Origin: Scatophagus argus
Taxonomy: Eukaryota > Chordata > Actinopteri > Scatophagidae
NCBI RefSeq assembly: GCF_020382885.2
Contig: NC_058495.1
Location: 21,806,127 to 21,870,126 of the forward strand
Direction of reading: 5' to 3'
DNA length: 64,000 bases
The notes under the pieces were generated by a model that saw nothing but the letters and a program-made list of their open reading frames with translations, did no database searches and was not told the DNA's origin. Below are positions 49,511-61,677 of this stretch, piece by piece. The first letter of the stretch is position 1. Every line of letters starts with the position of its first letter. The translations under genes were made by a program, and so were the position numbers.

Positions 49511-52500
49511 TCACTGCCAAGCTGCTCTAACGGCTGGATTGTTTCAAGTTTTTGAATAATGTCTCCCCACATAAAATTTAAGTTTACTTAAGCACGCATT
49601 TGAATAGAAAACAGCCAAGCTTATGTTCATGCTAATAAAAAGAGGCAGACAAAAGAGAAAGCCCAGCTTTGTCTTGAGCTTTGAAAACATGTGACTTCAA
49701 ACCCTGATGCAGATCACTTTGTCAATATTTGAAATGTTGACTTCAAAGCAGTGCGAGGTCTTAACCCGTGTCTATCAGTATTCCTCCTGCATCTCTGAAT
49801 GTTGAATCTTGACAGTGCCCCCTGGGTGATGGATTGACTAACTTTTCTTTCCTTTCCACTTATCCCAATGCTAATGAATGGGCTGCAGTAGATTATAGTG
49901 AGGAGAGCTGAGCGCCGCACAGTGACGGAGTGGATTCATCTGCAGTCTTTCACCTCCGAACACAAGTTAGTTGCTGTGTCAGCTACTTTTTTTTTATTGG
50001 ATTCCATTTGAAATTGACTGCAGATAACAGGAATCCATCTGGAACATAACGCTCTATTATTTGGTTTTAAGTGGCAGTGTGTAAGGAATGGGGGCAAACG
50101 TGAAGCTAACAATAATGGGGATTAAAAGGAGCAGTGGCCTCAGAGTGCTGGTGTCCAAGTTAACCCTCTGCTTTCGAGCTGTCTTAAGTCCATTTTCGGC
50201 AGCATCTTTTCTCTGTAAAGAATGCATGGTATTTTTGAAATGAACCTGTCTGACGACCTCTGCACACTCAGGTGTAATAGTATTCCAATGGCTGTCCGGT
50301 TTAACTTTAACTCGAGCTCAAAGGGTTTCACCTTCTACAGTTGTGATTTACGTTCCCGCTGTGCCTCATCTCCATCCATATTGTGCAACTCAGAGGCGTG
50401 AACACGAAAACAGTAAGTTGCAGTAAGCTGATGTGTTCAGTGGCACAGTGGAGGCCCTTGTTCTTTCTGCTTAGGCTGCTGTAAGGTTCCCAACAAACAC
50501 CTGACAGGTGTATGTGTGTGTCTTTGTTTTCTCTTCACACACGTAATCCCGGAGAGGAAGCGCAGCTACACGGGGCTAAACAACACTTATCCTTTCTTGG
50601 TGTTCGACAACACTTGGCTAACTTGTCATTTGGAAACAACTATAATTGCTTGTGAGGGTAGTCTTCAGTGAGGCAACAGAAGCCAGCGGATGTCACACAA
50701 AAAACTAACCTGTGTACTGTTTTCGCACTAGCTGCTAAGAAACAACACTGTTCTACGTTTACAGGGTTTGACTTTCAACATCTGCTTCCTGTTTAGTTTC
50801 CACAGCACAAAGGCACAGGACAGGGAGCAATCTAGAAGAGTACAGTACTTACTGTTGTTGGGTTAGGCACACTTTGACAGCACACTGCCTTTAGGTTGAC
50901 CCCCTCCATCCCCATCCCAGCCCCCTCCTCAGTTTGCCTGAGGGGCTTTGACTTTTTGCTGTTCAAGCTGGTTAGCTCACCTTATAACTCAAACAATGTG
51001 TCATTCAGCAGATCTGGATGCTTAGGCCTGCACTACAGCTGATCATGTGACACAATAATGATGACCGGCTGTGACCTTTGCGGTCTGCGGTATCCTCTTC
51101 TACTTTCCCGTACACCCACACTGCTTTTACTGCCTCCACGATGGAAGGTCATCCATGTTAGCCCATGAAAAAAAAGATTTGAGTGCATGTTGCCGGTCTG
51201 CTAATCCAACTATTCAGCCTTCATAAGTCGTCAGAGCCATTGCTCGTGGATCAAGGTAAATGTGCTGATCCTGTGGAAGCCATGACCCAACGTGACTTGT
51301 AGTCACTTTAATTTGGGCTTGGCTGAGTCCTCTGGCTGGATTTAGTTCTTCATGGGTTTCAGTATTGATACCAAAACAGCACTTATTTCAGTACCTTGCT
51401 TAGAGAAATATATCTGTTGTTTTTCTTTTTCACCAACACTGTTTTGCATTTTCATTAAGGCGCAGTTCTCATATGCTAATGCTAGCAAACACAAAGGTAC
51501 GATAGACTAAAATTGGCAAAATTTCTGAATGATGTGATGTTTTGGTTGTTTTTACTGGTTAGTAAGCAGAACAAACAGTAACTACTACATGGACATTATA
51601 TCATCTCATGAAATCAGGATGTCTGCCAGCATTAGCATTGTTCTTGCTTAGACAGTTGGATTATTGCTTACTTCACTCTTAGCATCAGTTCCTGAGGGGA
51701 AAAAAAATCTGTGTTTACTAGGTAGTACCTAACTGTCTGTCCTCTGTTTACTGGACAGGCAGTTTATTAGACGTTTTGTCAACAAACAACTACCTGCTGC
51801 TACTAAAAACCGGATCGGTGAGAGGGAACCAAAACAGTAATGTTGCAGGCAGTAAAACCACTGTAGAGCTGAGGGGAATTGCAGGATCAAGAATTGTCTC
51901 TGGGTTTGTCCCTACAATCAACATCTTTGACATTTTGCATAGTAATTTAATCCCCTGTTAAAATACGCATATCGATCAGTACAGATTTCTGTTGAAAGAC
52001 AAATTAAACTATTGCGAGAGGTCTGATGTCTTTAGGTTTTTGGCTCTTGACAGTTTTTAATACAAACTTTAATGAACACACTTATCTCGGTACTAAAAAA
52101 AATATAAAACCCAGCTCTAATCTGTGCTCCATGTTACAGTTTTATAGATGAGGGGAAAGTACATAGGATCCCATTGTTTATGCAGTGGAGTGTCAGCTGG
52201 AACAGCCTCGCCTGATGTCTGGCTGCAGCTGGCGTGAAACAGCAGAGGCACAGAGACAGAGGGAGACAGCTGGATACAAGACACCCCTCCCTCCCATGCC
52301 TCGAGTAAAGCCAAGGAGCTGGAAGTGAGACCTCCCCTGAGCTCGTTCGAGAAGCATAACACTGAGGGGGCACTGCGAGCAAATAAAGCTGCTCAACTAC
52401 GGCCTACTTAAAGAAGCAACCAGAGGCAGGATACACTTGTAGTGGCAGAAAATATGTGTCGGCTGGGGAAGTAAGGGAGGGAAAGGAGGTGAAGGGTTAT

Positions 52501-53284
52501 GGTGTAATCTACAGGAGGGAGAGGGGGTACATGTGCATGGTAAACTTTCATTACAAAGTTGCCTCCAGGGAGGGTTTGGTGCTGTAAACACTAGCTTGTC
52601 ATTCAGAGCGAAGACAGAAGAACAGGTTACAGCCCATAATAGGCGTGACAGGTTTTAAAGACTGGTTTGGTCAGTTTATGGCTTAAGGACATAGAAAAAC
52701 CAGCCGAGCAACCCAACAAGGCGGTGGGAACATGGAGCTCGTAGCAGCAGGAGAGCATTTCTCAAAACAGATAATTTATTCATAATTAGCCCTCATCTGA
52801 TTGCAGCCCTGCATTCATTCTTACAAGCTCAAAAATAAATAAATGAATAAATGGCTGGATTGCAGCCAGCACTCTGCAGCTATCTTTCTAACCATAATCT
52901 GCCTCCTTGAATGCATACAAGAGAAGCATTTTCCAGATCATTTATTTGTGGAAAATGCATCTGTGTGTTCCAGTTGATTAACACCATCACCAAAAGCTGC
53001 AGAGACAAGCCTGCAGAGCAATGAAATGTAAATTAGACTTTAGGTTGTTAAGCTATTTTCCTCTTGACGATCATTGTACTTTCTTCAAACCCCATTTCAT
53101 TAATTGAAACAGTCAATTGCCTAATGTAATGGATTTGCAATTTAATCCTGTATTTTCCTACACTCAGACAGATATGATTTTTCTTTTGATTAAATGTCTC
53201 TGTGAATAATTGCATGTTTACTGTTCTTAATTTATTAAAATATGATGGACAAACTGAACAGTTGATTCAAAAGCTGATTTTTTT
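49511..53284. other. Intergenic region between convergent arl6ip5 and frmd4b
   Basis: No gene is recognised. In mammals the muscle gene LMOD3 lies between ARL6IP5 and FRMD4B, but I see no leiomodin-like frame here. Open frames at 52117-52591 (minus) are low-complexity and match nothing. A few A/T runs and simple ATAA repeats (about 52,832-52,852) are present. Confidence 0.55.
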
Positions 53285-53290
53285 TTTATT
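53285..53290 (-). terminator. Candidate polyadenylation signal of frmd4b
   Basis: AATAAA on the minus strand about 925 bp past the frmd4b stop codon, followed by an A-run. The interval 53,291-54,214 would be the 3' UTR. Confidence 0.5.
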
Positions 53291-54214
53291 CCAACAAAGG
53301 TAATTATACAAATTACTAAGAACCAGCTTAACAACGATTGTTTACTATATATTACATGCTTTTCAAATACATAAAAATGCACCAGTGTATTTACAATACC
53401 AACATTTACATACAGCTTTCATTCTCTTAATAGAAAGTGGGAGCACCGGTCCATGATGTCCAGCATGGATGAAATAACTGTGTTAAAATAAAATAACAAA
53501 ACTGGATTTTCTGTCTTCCTGTACCAACTGATCAGACGTGGCAGTGATATCAAAGTTAGTGACTTTAAGTAATACTCAAATGGTTTGACAGAAGCATTTG
53601 GCTCTACTGTATTGTAAGTACTGACAATGAGATAGATTCAATACTTTGTAAATGACAAACAGGAATTACTGTGGCAGCTACAAGCAATGCTATGATAAAA
53701 ATGGATGAAATGACCACAGAATGTTTACTCATTTTTAATGAGTTTGATCCTTCATTTCGTTAATGTCCTCATCGATCTTTGTCCAATCCTTCATGCTTAC
53801 AGTGCTCATACATGTGCGTAAGCGCGTGCGTGTTCGTTGTGGCTCAGTATCCTCTTACAGAGACACTGGAGAAGTTTAGTCCACATTCCCTCTGGCTATA
53901 CCACACAGTCCACAGCAGGTCCTGGTATAGTTTCAGTGCACAAGTGCCATCACCACAAACACTCGCAAATCCAGACACATTGATGCGTCCACGGGGCTTT
54001 GTTATGATTTAAAAAAAAAAAACTGTTTGGCAATTGCATTCAAGAGAAGAGAAAATGAGAGGACGTCATTTCATTTACATGCCGAATACCACAGAAGTTA
54101 AGTTCCTTCATTCTTTGGATCTCCTTGCACACGAAAACAGGTAAGTGCAGTGTAAGGCACAGTGACAACTTGTCAAGGTGAGAAAACAAATACGGCACGA
54201 TGACAAGCAGGCAA

Positions 54215-57200
54215 CTACACTATTGTTCCCGGTTTTGAGTCTTCGTGCCAGTAAATCCGATCTTCTGTTTCCAGGTTAGAGTTCATTTGGTTACTGATGT
54301 GGTGGTCCAGTTGGCTGACATCTACGTACGATCTGTAACAAACATGATTGGATTGAAACACATTAGAAAGGTGGCAAACTGAGTGTAGTGTGTAACTGAT
54401 TAACTGTGAGTTTAGAATGAATTAACCCTGGGCTGTCAAAACATTCTGTTACATTTCAGCTTTGTAGTGCCATAAATTGGGACTAAATAAAAAAAACAAA
54501 TGCAATGTAACAGGCATGTTAATGTTAATGTCACTTTCAGACAAGGGAAAACCCAGGGTCAAGCATTCCCACCCAACAAAACAGCAGATGCACACAGATG
54601 TTATGCACACGCATAGCATTCAAATGCAACAATATTCAGGGGTCACATTGTTTTTCCTCTGCCACACAGGTGCTCTCCCACCACCACAAGACACCCAGAG
54701 AAAAGCAAGAATCAACAAGAGTGTCATGAAATGATTTGGAGCTCTCGGTCAGTCCCAAGACACATCACCATCACCGTGATAACCACGAGGGGAGGTTTTA
54801 CATCCTTGTCTCTCACCCTTTCTTCTGTGCTGTGACTTTGGTTATTTAGGGGAGGGGGGTAATATTCCTGGTCAGTGGCATAGGCAACAGCACCACACCT
54901 CTCTAAAAGCCCCACAGGGCACGCCATCTTATCACTGCTCCGCCACTCAAACTCTGTGGGACATCTGTGCCTGAGATGGGGCAAAGGTCAAGGGTGAATT
55001 GCAGCACATGGGCAGGGAGCCTCTGCATGGGCCAAGAGGAAGGAAAACAAAACAAAAAAAAATCTGAGCAGTGAAGGCACACTGCAGAGAAATGTGACCA
55101 CTGCATGACAATATGCCAGCTGGAAGAGGAAGCAGGGCAGGCATTATTTTTTTTCTTTCTTTCTTTTTTTAAAAATAGCCATGCAGTTGCATTTTCATAT
55201 CTTACAAAGAAGGATCAGTCAAACATCTCAAAAATGCAAAGTTCACTTCAAAACATCAACAAGCAGACTATAAGAGTAACGCTGCAGACAGACTAAGAAA
55301 AGCAAACGTACAAGCTCCGGCCATCGCTGTTTACTTACTATGAACTACCTTTCATAAAGGACACCTTACTGAGCCTGTGCCCTCCAGATGATTGTGGCCA
55401 CGCAGGGCTGGAGGCCACCTGCCCAACCCGACACCCAGGGGAGGAGGAGGAGGAGGAGGAGGAGGGAAAAAAGGAGGAGGGCAGGGAGGAGGTGGAGTTG
55501 AAGGAGGAAGCAGAGGTGGAAGAACTAGCTGGGAAAAAGGCACAGCGCCTCTGTCCATCAGGACTTTGCCAGGAGCCCTTAAAAACCTGGGAGGTGCCAG
55601 ATCTATAAGAAAGCAGGGGCCAGTGGACAGTTAAGGAGGGCAGCAGAAGCAGCGGTGAGGGAGAACTGATAGTTGACTGCACAGATCCTATAATCCTGCT
55701 GCTGAACCAGGCTGTCATTTGAGAAAGATGGACGTCTTTCTAATTTCCTAACTTAAGGGAGAAGCTGAGGAAAATGTCGCTTTGGCTATATATCAGTCCA
55801 CAGTATTGTCATATCTTAGGTTAAAACAAAACCAAATGGAAGCTTATATTGTCTGTAGCCATCCATTCTAGGTAATTAAACACTAACGCTTATCTCTGGG
55901 GATAAGGAGGATCAGGGAGTGGTTTACTAAGGATAAGGAGCTGAAGCTTTTTTTTCTCACCTGTTGTGGGCGGAGTAGCTGTAAGGGGCTGTACTGTAAG
56001 AGTAAGACTGTGGCGCATGCATGGGCATGTCATATGCCGACATACCACCACTCATGTGGCTGTGCCAGTTCCCACTTGAGGATGCTAAGGACACTGCAAA
56101 AAAAACAAAAAACAAAAAAAGGTATAAATCAACAAACGACCCACCATCATGTGAAAACAGGGTCAACAATACACTGCACTACAGACCGTAACATATGGTG
56201 CTGTGGGTCTAACCTGTTGAGTAGGAGGTGTTTCTGTTGTTGTGGCTGTAGGGTGTAGGCATGGTCTGATAGCCCAGGCTCTGCTGGGAGCCTCTGTCAT
56301 AGTCGTAGTTGTATGCTGCCTGTTTGTGTGCAGCATTGCGATGGTACCAGCCTCTCAAGTGTTCTGCCACCAGAGCCTTCTGGATGTTCTTGCTGACCTG
56401 CTCGTTGCTGCGGGGCACTGGACGGTTCCTGGGTGGCCGCAGCGTTGCGTATGGGTTCTGTGACATGCCATCTACCTCATCGTTACCATAGTGACTGTGT
56501 GTGTCGTGGCTGTGATAAGCTGCTGGGGTCGGGTGGTGGGAAGGATTGACATTATAGTGTCCCTCCATCTCATTGCCATACATGTACACTCCATTAGAGT
56601 AAGGCTCTGGCTCTGTGTAGTTGGAATAGCCTGCGACGTAGTAGGCTGTCGTGGTGGGACGTCCCCGAGGCTGGTAGGCGTAACAGCGGGTGTCTGGCTG
56701 AGCCAGGTTAGGCATGCTGCCTGTGTTGGCGTAAATGTCTTTTCTGCGTTGTCCGCGAGCCCTGCGTCTGTGGGTATGGTTTCCGGGGATGCTGTACTCC
56801 ACACTGGACTGGCTTGTGTAAGAGGAGCCGTCATCGAGGACCTCAGTGCTGTTGCTGCGCCTGGCTGTGGAGAGGGTGAATGCTGGCACAGGAGGTTCGG
56901 TCTCCGTCAGGAACTGGGACTGGGACTCCAGGCTTCCGCTGCGCTGGCGGAAATGTTGTGGAGCATCGTCTGATCTGCCATTGGAAAACACTTCATTGAA
57001 TAACTGTGTTTTGACTCACATATAGACCCACCAGAAGCTGTTGTTTAAATAGATAATCAAAAGACAAAAAAATCTGCCTCTGAGTCCTTACCTGAGCTGG
57101 GTGCTGCTATAGGCATTGCGGGTGAGGAGGGGGGTGGGAGGCATGCTGCGGGCATCACGTGGCTGTCTGGAAGCAAGTTTAAACGGGCTGTTATGGCTTG

Positions 57201-60200
57201 ATAAGGCATCACGGTGACTGTGGTGGAGTGCTTCCTGGATTTGGCCGTAATTTAATCTGAAACACAGATAAGAAAGTTTTCAGGGCATTCACTTCTTCAG
57301 GGCAGAGATTTTTATTGATAAGAACTTCCCTACACTCGCAGAGCTGAAGGAAAAAAAATAAAAACACCTTGGGTTAGCTTGAATGCACCGCTTAAGTCAT
57401 CGCTTCCACCCGAGTGATTGCCATTACATACGCCACTGATCTTCCGCTTCATGCAACAGTAAACTTTTTGACTGTTTATGTGCGAGTTTAAATCTCTGAA
57501 TCTGAGGGCAAACTATCTACCATATCATTTTGGAAACGCTCAAACGCTCAAGTCCTGCCATTCAGCCATTCAAGTTTCCAGAGCCACTTTCCTGCTTCCC
57601 TTTTCCTCTCTCCTCTCAGCTTGAACTTGAGGTCTGCTCCTTCACAGGCAGTGACATGTTTTTTTTTTCCATCTATTTTTAAAGCCAGTGCATTGGCCTG
57701 ATAAGAGGGAGATTGTTGGAGAGGCAGAAGAAGGAGGGAGGAGGTGACTGGCAGGAATGTAGCTCTGGATCTAGTCTACAGGTCTGTACTAGCTCCATGC
57801 TTCAGGCCCCCGGAAAAACAGACACACACTGCAAATTAAAATATTAATTTATCTTTCACGGCTGTCAGTGCTAGCTGTTTACCTGCTGTCTGAATGCTGG
57901 TCGTTGGCTGAGGATCGTCTGTCTTTGCTGTAGTGGATGTCCAGAGTTTCTGCATGGTGGGGTCTTGGGGAATACTGAACCGATCTGGATCGCTGCCTCT
58001 GGGCACCAAGCTCATCATCTGAGACATAAAAGCGATTGCTTGGTTAAAATTGAAGAATGCAATAAATGAGGGAGGAAGGAGTAAGCACATACACACAATG
58101 AGCCTGGCTATGGCTGGGCACTCACCATCATCCAGAGTGAGGCTGTCAGATAGAGAACTGATGTCTGAAGGGTTGACATCATCTGATAACAGGGGAGAGA
58201 AAACGGTCCTCAGAGACACTTCTGATATTCTACTTTTCACAGGAAGTGACACACTTTTCAATCAACTGCCACTTAAAAATCAAATGTCCTTTGAATGAAT
58301 TTAAAGCTTTGATATGCAATGCAAATCTTTGTAGAATTTCACTGCAGCTGTTTAGGACAACTACCTGCTAAGATGAGTGAGGCTCTCTGGGTGGGTTTCT
58401 TTCCTTTCTTGATTCTGTAGGAGTTGATCTCCTTTTCGATGTCCTCCAGTTTTCTCATTGCATCCAGATAGTTGTTTCTCCTCTTCTTCCTCACCGTCTT
58501 GCAGAGGTCACCTTCGTTGGACAACTTTACGGCTGCTTCCACGATCTTTTGCTGCAGGGCAAACCTGCTCTCCAGATTCCTCAGATGTGGGTCCTACAGG
58601 GGAACATACAGCATGCACAGAGTTAATGGGGGAATTTTTCCCAAAAATAAAGATTGATCCCGTCAATGGCAGAACCCAGGACTTCAAAGAGAAAATACTG
58701 AATTTATCTGAGAACATTCACTGTCGGTGTGCGGACATATTCATATTTGCATTTATGTTATTATACATATACATACATATACATATTCATTTTTTCAGCT
58801 GACTTACAGAGACCACGTTTCATGCAAAGCATTACGCAATGTAAGCTCCAAAACACACGTTGAACTCTTAATCCTCAGACTCAAAATAGTCAAATGGTCT
58901 AAATAATCTCTAGGTAAACAAACACAGTGGTGTTGGAACTGTTTTTTAACAAAGGGTGACACACTACATTACACAACAGACAAAAATATATCACAACAAA
59001 AACACCACAGCAACAGCTACACTAACCTCATCATAGGGAAAAAGGTCATCAAGCTTGAAGGCTGCCCCGACACGGCGTCGTACTTGAGGCGCCTTCTCGC
59101 CTGTGGCCAAGGGATACTCTTTAGGCAGTCGGCCTGTGAGTTCCTGCAAATGAGAACAGCAACCAACAGTCAGCCAAGTGTGGTCGATTTAAACATCACT
59201 GGAAATCAACAGAATGAGAGGGACACTCACAGCTTCTCTCATGCAGATTTTCTTCAGTTCTTCAAGTTTGTGTGTCAGTGTGTCTTGAAGGTCCTTTTCT
59301 TTCTTTTTCAACTCAGCCACCTTCTCTTTCTTCTGTTCCTCGTTGACTTCAGAGTCAACAGAACCTGGAATAATCACATGTCTGATTAACTATAAATTAC
59401 AGTAATAAATCATCACTAACATTCTGGCACAGAATGGAAGCCATTAGCTGATCAACCCGCAGTTTACCGGCAGAGATGAGGCTTCCATTGCTGGCCATGA
59501 TAAACTGGTCTTTGCTCTCGATGCTGGAAAGCTTAGTAATCCGCGGGGCGCTGATCTCTGTGAGGTCCATGGCGATGTCTCCTGAACTCCTTGTTGTGGT
59601 CATCTTTGACTGTAAGGGAGGGAAAAGACAGTTATGAGGAGAAAACTGAGATGAGGATGAGGGAGGAGAGAAATGAAGGATTAATTGTGCGTATTTCAGT
59701 TTTAATGACAGCACACTGCGATAGTGGCAGCTTCATTTGCATGCTTGGTACTCCAAGAGCCCTGCTCTCTCATCAATCAGTGCAGGCTCTATTCCTGGAT
59801 GAACAATGGCACACCATCTGCCTTTGAAACAGACAGTGGCTGAATAACCTCATTTGACTGCAGCCACACACACACACATTCATCTCCACCACCAGAAGCA
59901 CATCACACACCACTAAACCTGTATAACTGCCTTGACACAAACAGCAAATGTGCACCATAAACACAAACACAGTGACGAGTGTCTTCAAGGCACAAGGACC
60001 AAGTTTCCTCATTCACTCTCAGTGGTGCGGCCATCAAAGGCGTATCTCTTCCAAACATACATTTAATAAGGAAAATAGTGGGGCACTTTGAGCGGAACAT
60101 GTTTACTCGTAGGCCACATACAAGTCATAAATAAGCATCACTACAAAATTCAACCATCCATCTGCCTACTCTATCAACACTTGGAGTAATGTCAATGAAA

Positions 60201-61677
60201 AATACTTTTTCAATTTCAGCTACCTGACTGCCTGTTACTTCAGGTTCAACAGATAAAAGCAATGCTATTCCTGTTAAAGCAAGGATGCAACAATTTCCCA
60301 ACGTAAGGCTGACCAGCATGGGACTTATTTACATTAAACCTGGAAGTCATTGACACCCCTTCATCAAGACATTTGCACAAGTCACAGGCATGGGACACGG
60401 ATCAGGCAACGGATCACATGATGAATAGTCACAGTTAGGTCATGCTGTGACACTTGCACAATAACTCTTTAAATAGAACTTCAGCTATATTCAAACTGAA
60501 AGAGAAAGACAAGTTCTGTATGTTTTAATCTCTCTAAAATGTCATTTTACAGACTGCTGATAAAGGGTCAACAATATAGTTCACAGCGATTTTAGTTAAA
60601 CAACTGATTAAATGTTATCTCCCGAAAATTGAGTTTCTAATAAGATGACATTACTTTACAAACTGACCAATAGGAAACACAAACACACAGTGTACAGCAG
60701 CCAGTCATTAGCTCCTTCGGCATCAGTGTTTTTTCTATGCGTGACCACACACACACACAGGTTTGACCCTGATCTGTAGGTGTGTCGTGAGTTAAGCTCT
60801 CTCCACAGGTGAAGCACGAGCGCAAAACGGGTATTGGACTTTTTCGAACTAAGTCTCAGTTCGCAGGAAATGTGAACAAAGTAAAGTGAATCAGTGAGGA
60901 AAAAAATAGACACTCACTTTGCTTTGCTTCCTGTCCAGGTAGAACTGGTGCTGACTAATGGCCATCACCCAGATGGTCTTAATCAGAGAATGGCTGGCAT
61001 ACCATGAGTGAATAACAAGGCCAGTCTGTCCAAAAGTTCGCTTGGTCACTGTTCTTCTGTAGAGCATAAAAACACAAACACTCAGTACTTCTGCCGTTCC
61101 AAGCAGCAAATCTGTTCAATAACTGCAGACAAAAACTAATCCGTTGACGGCTGATAAACAAGGCTTTAATTAAAACATGTGTGCTACAGAGAGATTAGAA
61201 AAGAATTAAAATAAAGTCTTCATCAAATTAAACTTGCAGCAATAATATACTGAGGAGAAGATGGGCAGCTGATCAAACTCATTTTGAAACAGACAGTGGG
61301 ATTTAATGACAGCTTTAGTAGCTGGAAGTGCCACATAAAAGCCTGTTTGAGGAGCAGAGGTCTTAATCATAAAGCGGCCGTTGAACAGCAGGAAAACACT
61401 CATTTCACAAACAGGTTACGGCTATTAACACGTTGACCTAAATGGGCCACTGGCTGCAGATGCCCTTCACTGTGTGTAAGGTGTAGGATAAGGGCATCGG
61501 AAGCAAGAGAGCAGCAGCTAAAAAAGGAACACTTCATAAAGAGAGATAGAGGACTTATGAAGATCAGTTAAGATAGATCAAGTGGTTTTCCTTCTCTGAC
61601 CTGTGTGGGTCGTTCACTTCCACAGCAAATTTCTTCTCGCGGAAATACAGATTCTCCAACTGCTTCCACTGAAACAG
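54215..61677 (-). CDS. frmd4b: FERM domain-containing protein 4B, 3' part (5' end outside window)
   Basis: Scaffold (GRSP1) that in mammals binds cytohesins and acts at epithelial junctions in Arf6 signalling. Twelve exons: 61677-61601, 61056-60918, 59609-59468, 59364-59231, 59143-59027, 58593-58365, 58182-58126, 58018-57883, 57256-57092, 56974-56214, 56093-55961 and 54332-54215. All have GT-AG ends and one open frame of 735 codons plus stop. The first two carry the end of the FERM domain (F3 lobe: [40 protein letters not shown]). A lysine/glutamate-rich coiled coil follows ([20 protein letters not shown]). Next is the cytohesin-binding CUPID region ([20 protein letters not shown]), then a long Ser/Tyr-rich tail ending in [15 protein letters not shown]. 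About 300 N-terminal residues (ubiquitin-like and central FERM lobes) lie past the right edge. The paralogue FRMD4A is similar; linkage to arl6ip5 favours 4B. Confidence 0.92.
54333..55960 (-). other. Last intron of frmd4b, with (GGA)n tract
   Basis: The frame passes directly from the 55961 exon to the 54332 exon ([10 protein letters not shown]), so no exon is needed in between. The intron holds a (GGA)n repeat at 55439-55466 and a longer purine-rich zone to about 55,520. Confidence 0.8.
55439..55466. repeat. (GGA)n microsatellite
   Basis: About nine GGA units in a purine-rich stretch, creating poly-Ser/Pro/Gly open frames on both strands that are not genes. Confidence 0.9.
59610..60917 (-). 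other. frmd4b intron, no further feature
   Basis: A 1.3-kb intron between the FERM F3 exons and the exon beginning SKMTTTR. Short CA runs occur near 59,868 and 60,750. No gene is seen. Confidence 0.7.

Noticed and set aside
49511-53284. Possible lmod3 between arl6ip5 and frmd4b
   Set aside because: Expected from mammalian gene order, but no open frame shows leiomodin/tropomodulin features.
55338-55718. Ser/Pro-rich open frame in the last frmd4b intron
   Set aside because: Low complexity arising from the GGA repeat; the frmd4b frame joins correctly without it.
57836-58261. Open frame of 141 codons on the minus strand around two frmd4b exons
   Set aside because: It reads through an intron and uses the wrong frame for the exon at 57883-58018, which in the spliced frame reads [13 protein letters not shown].
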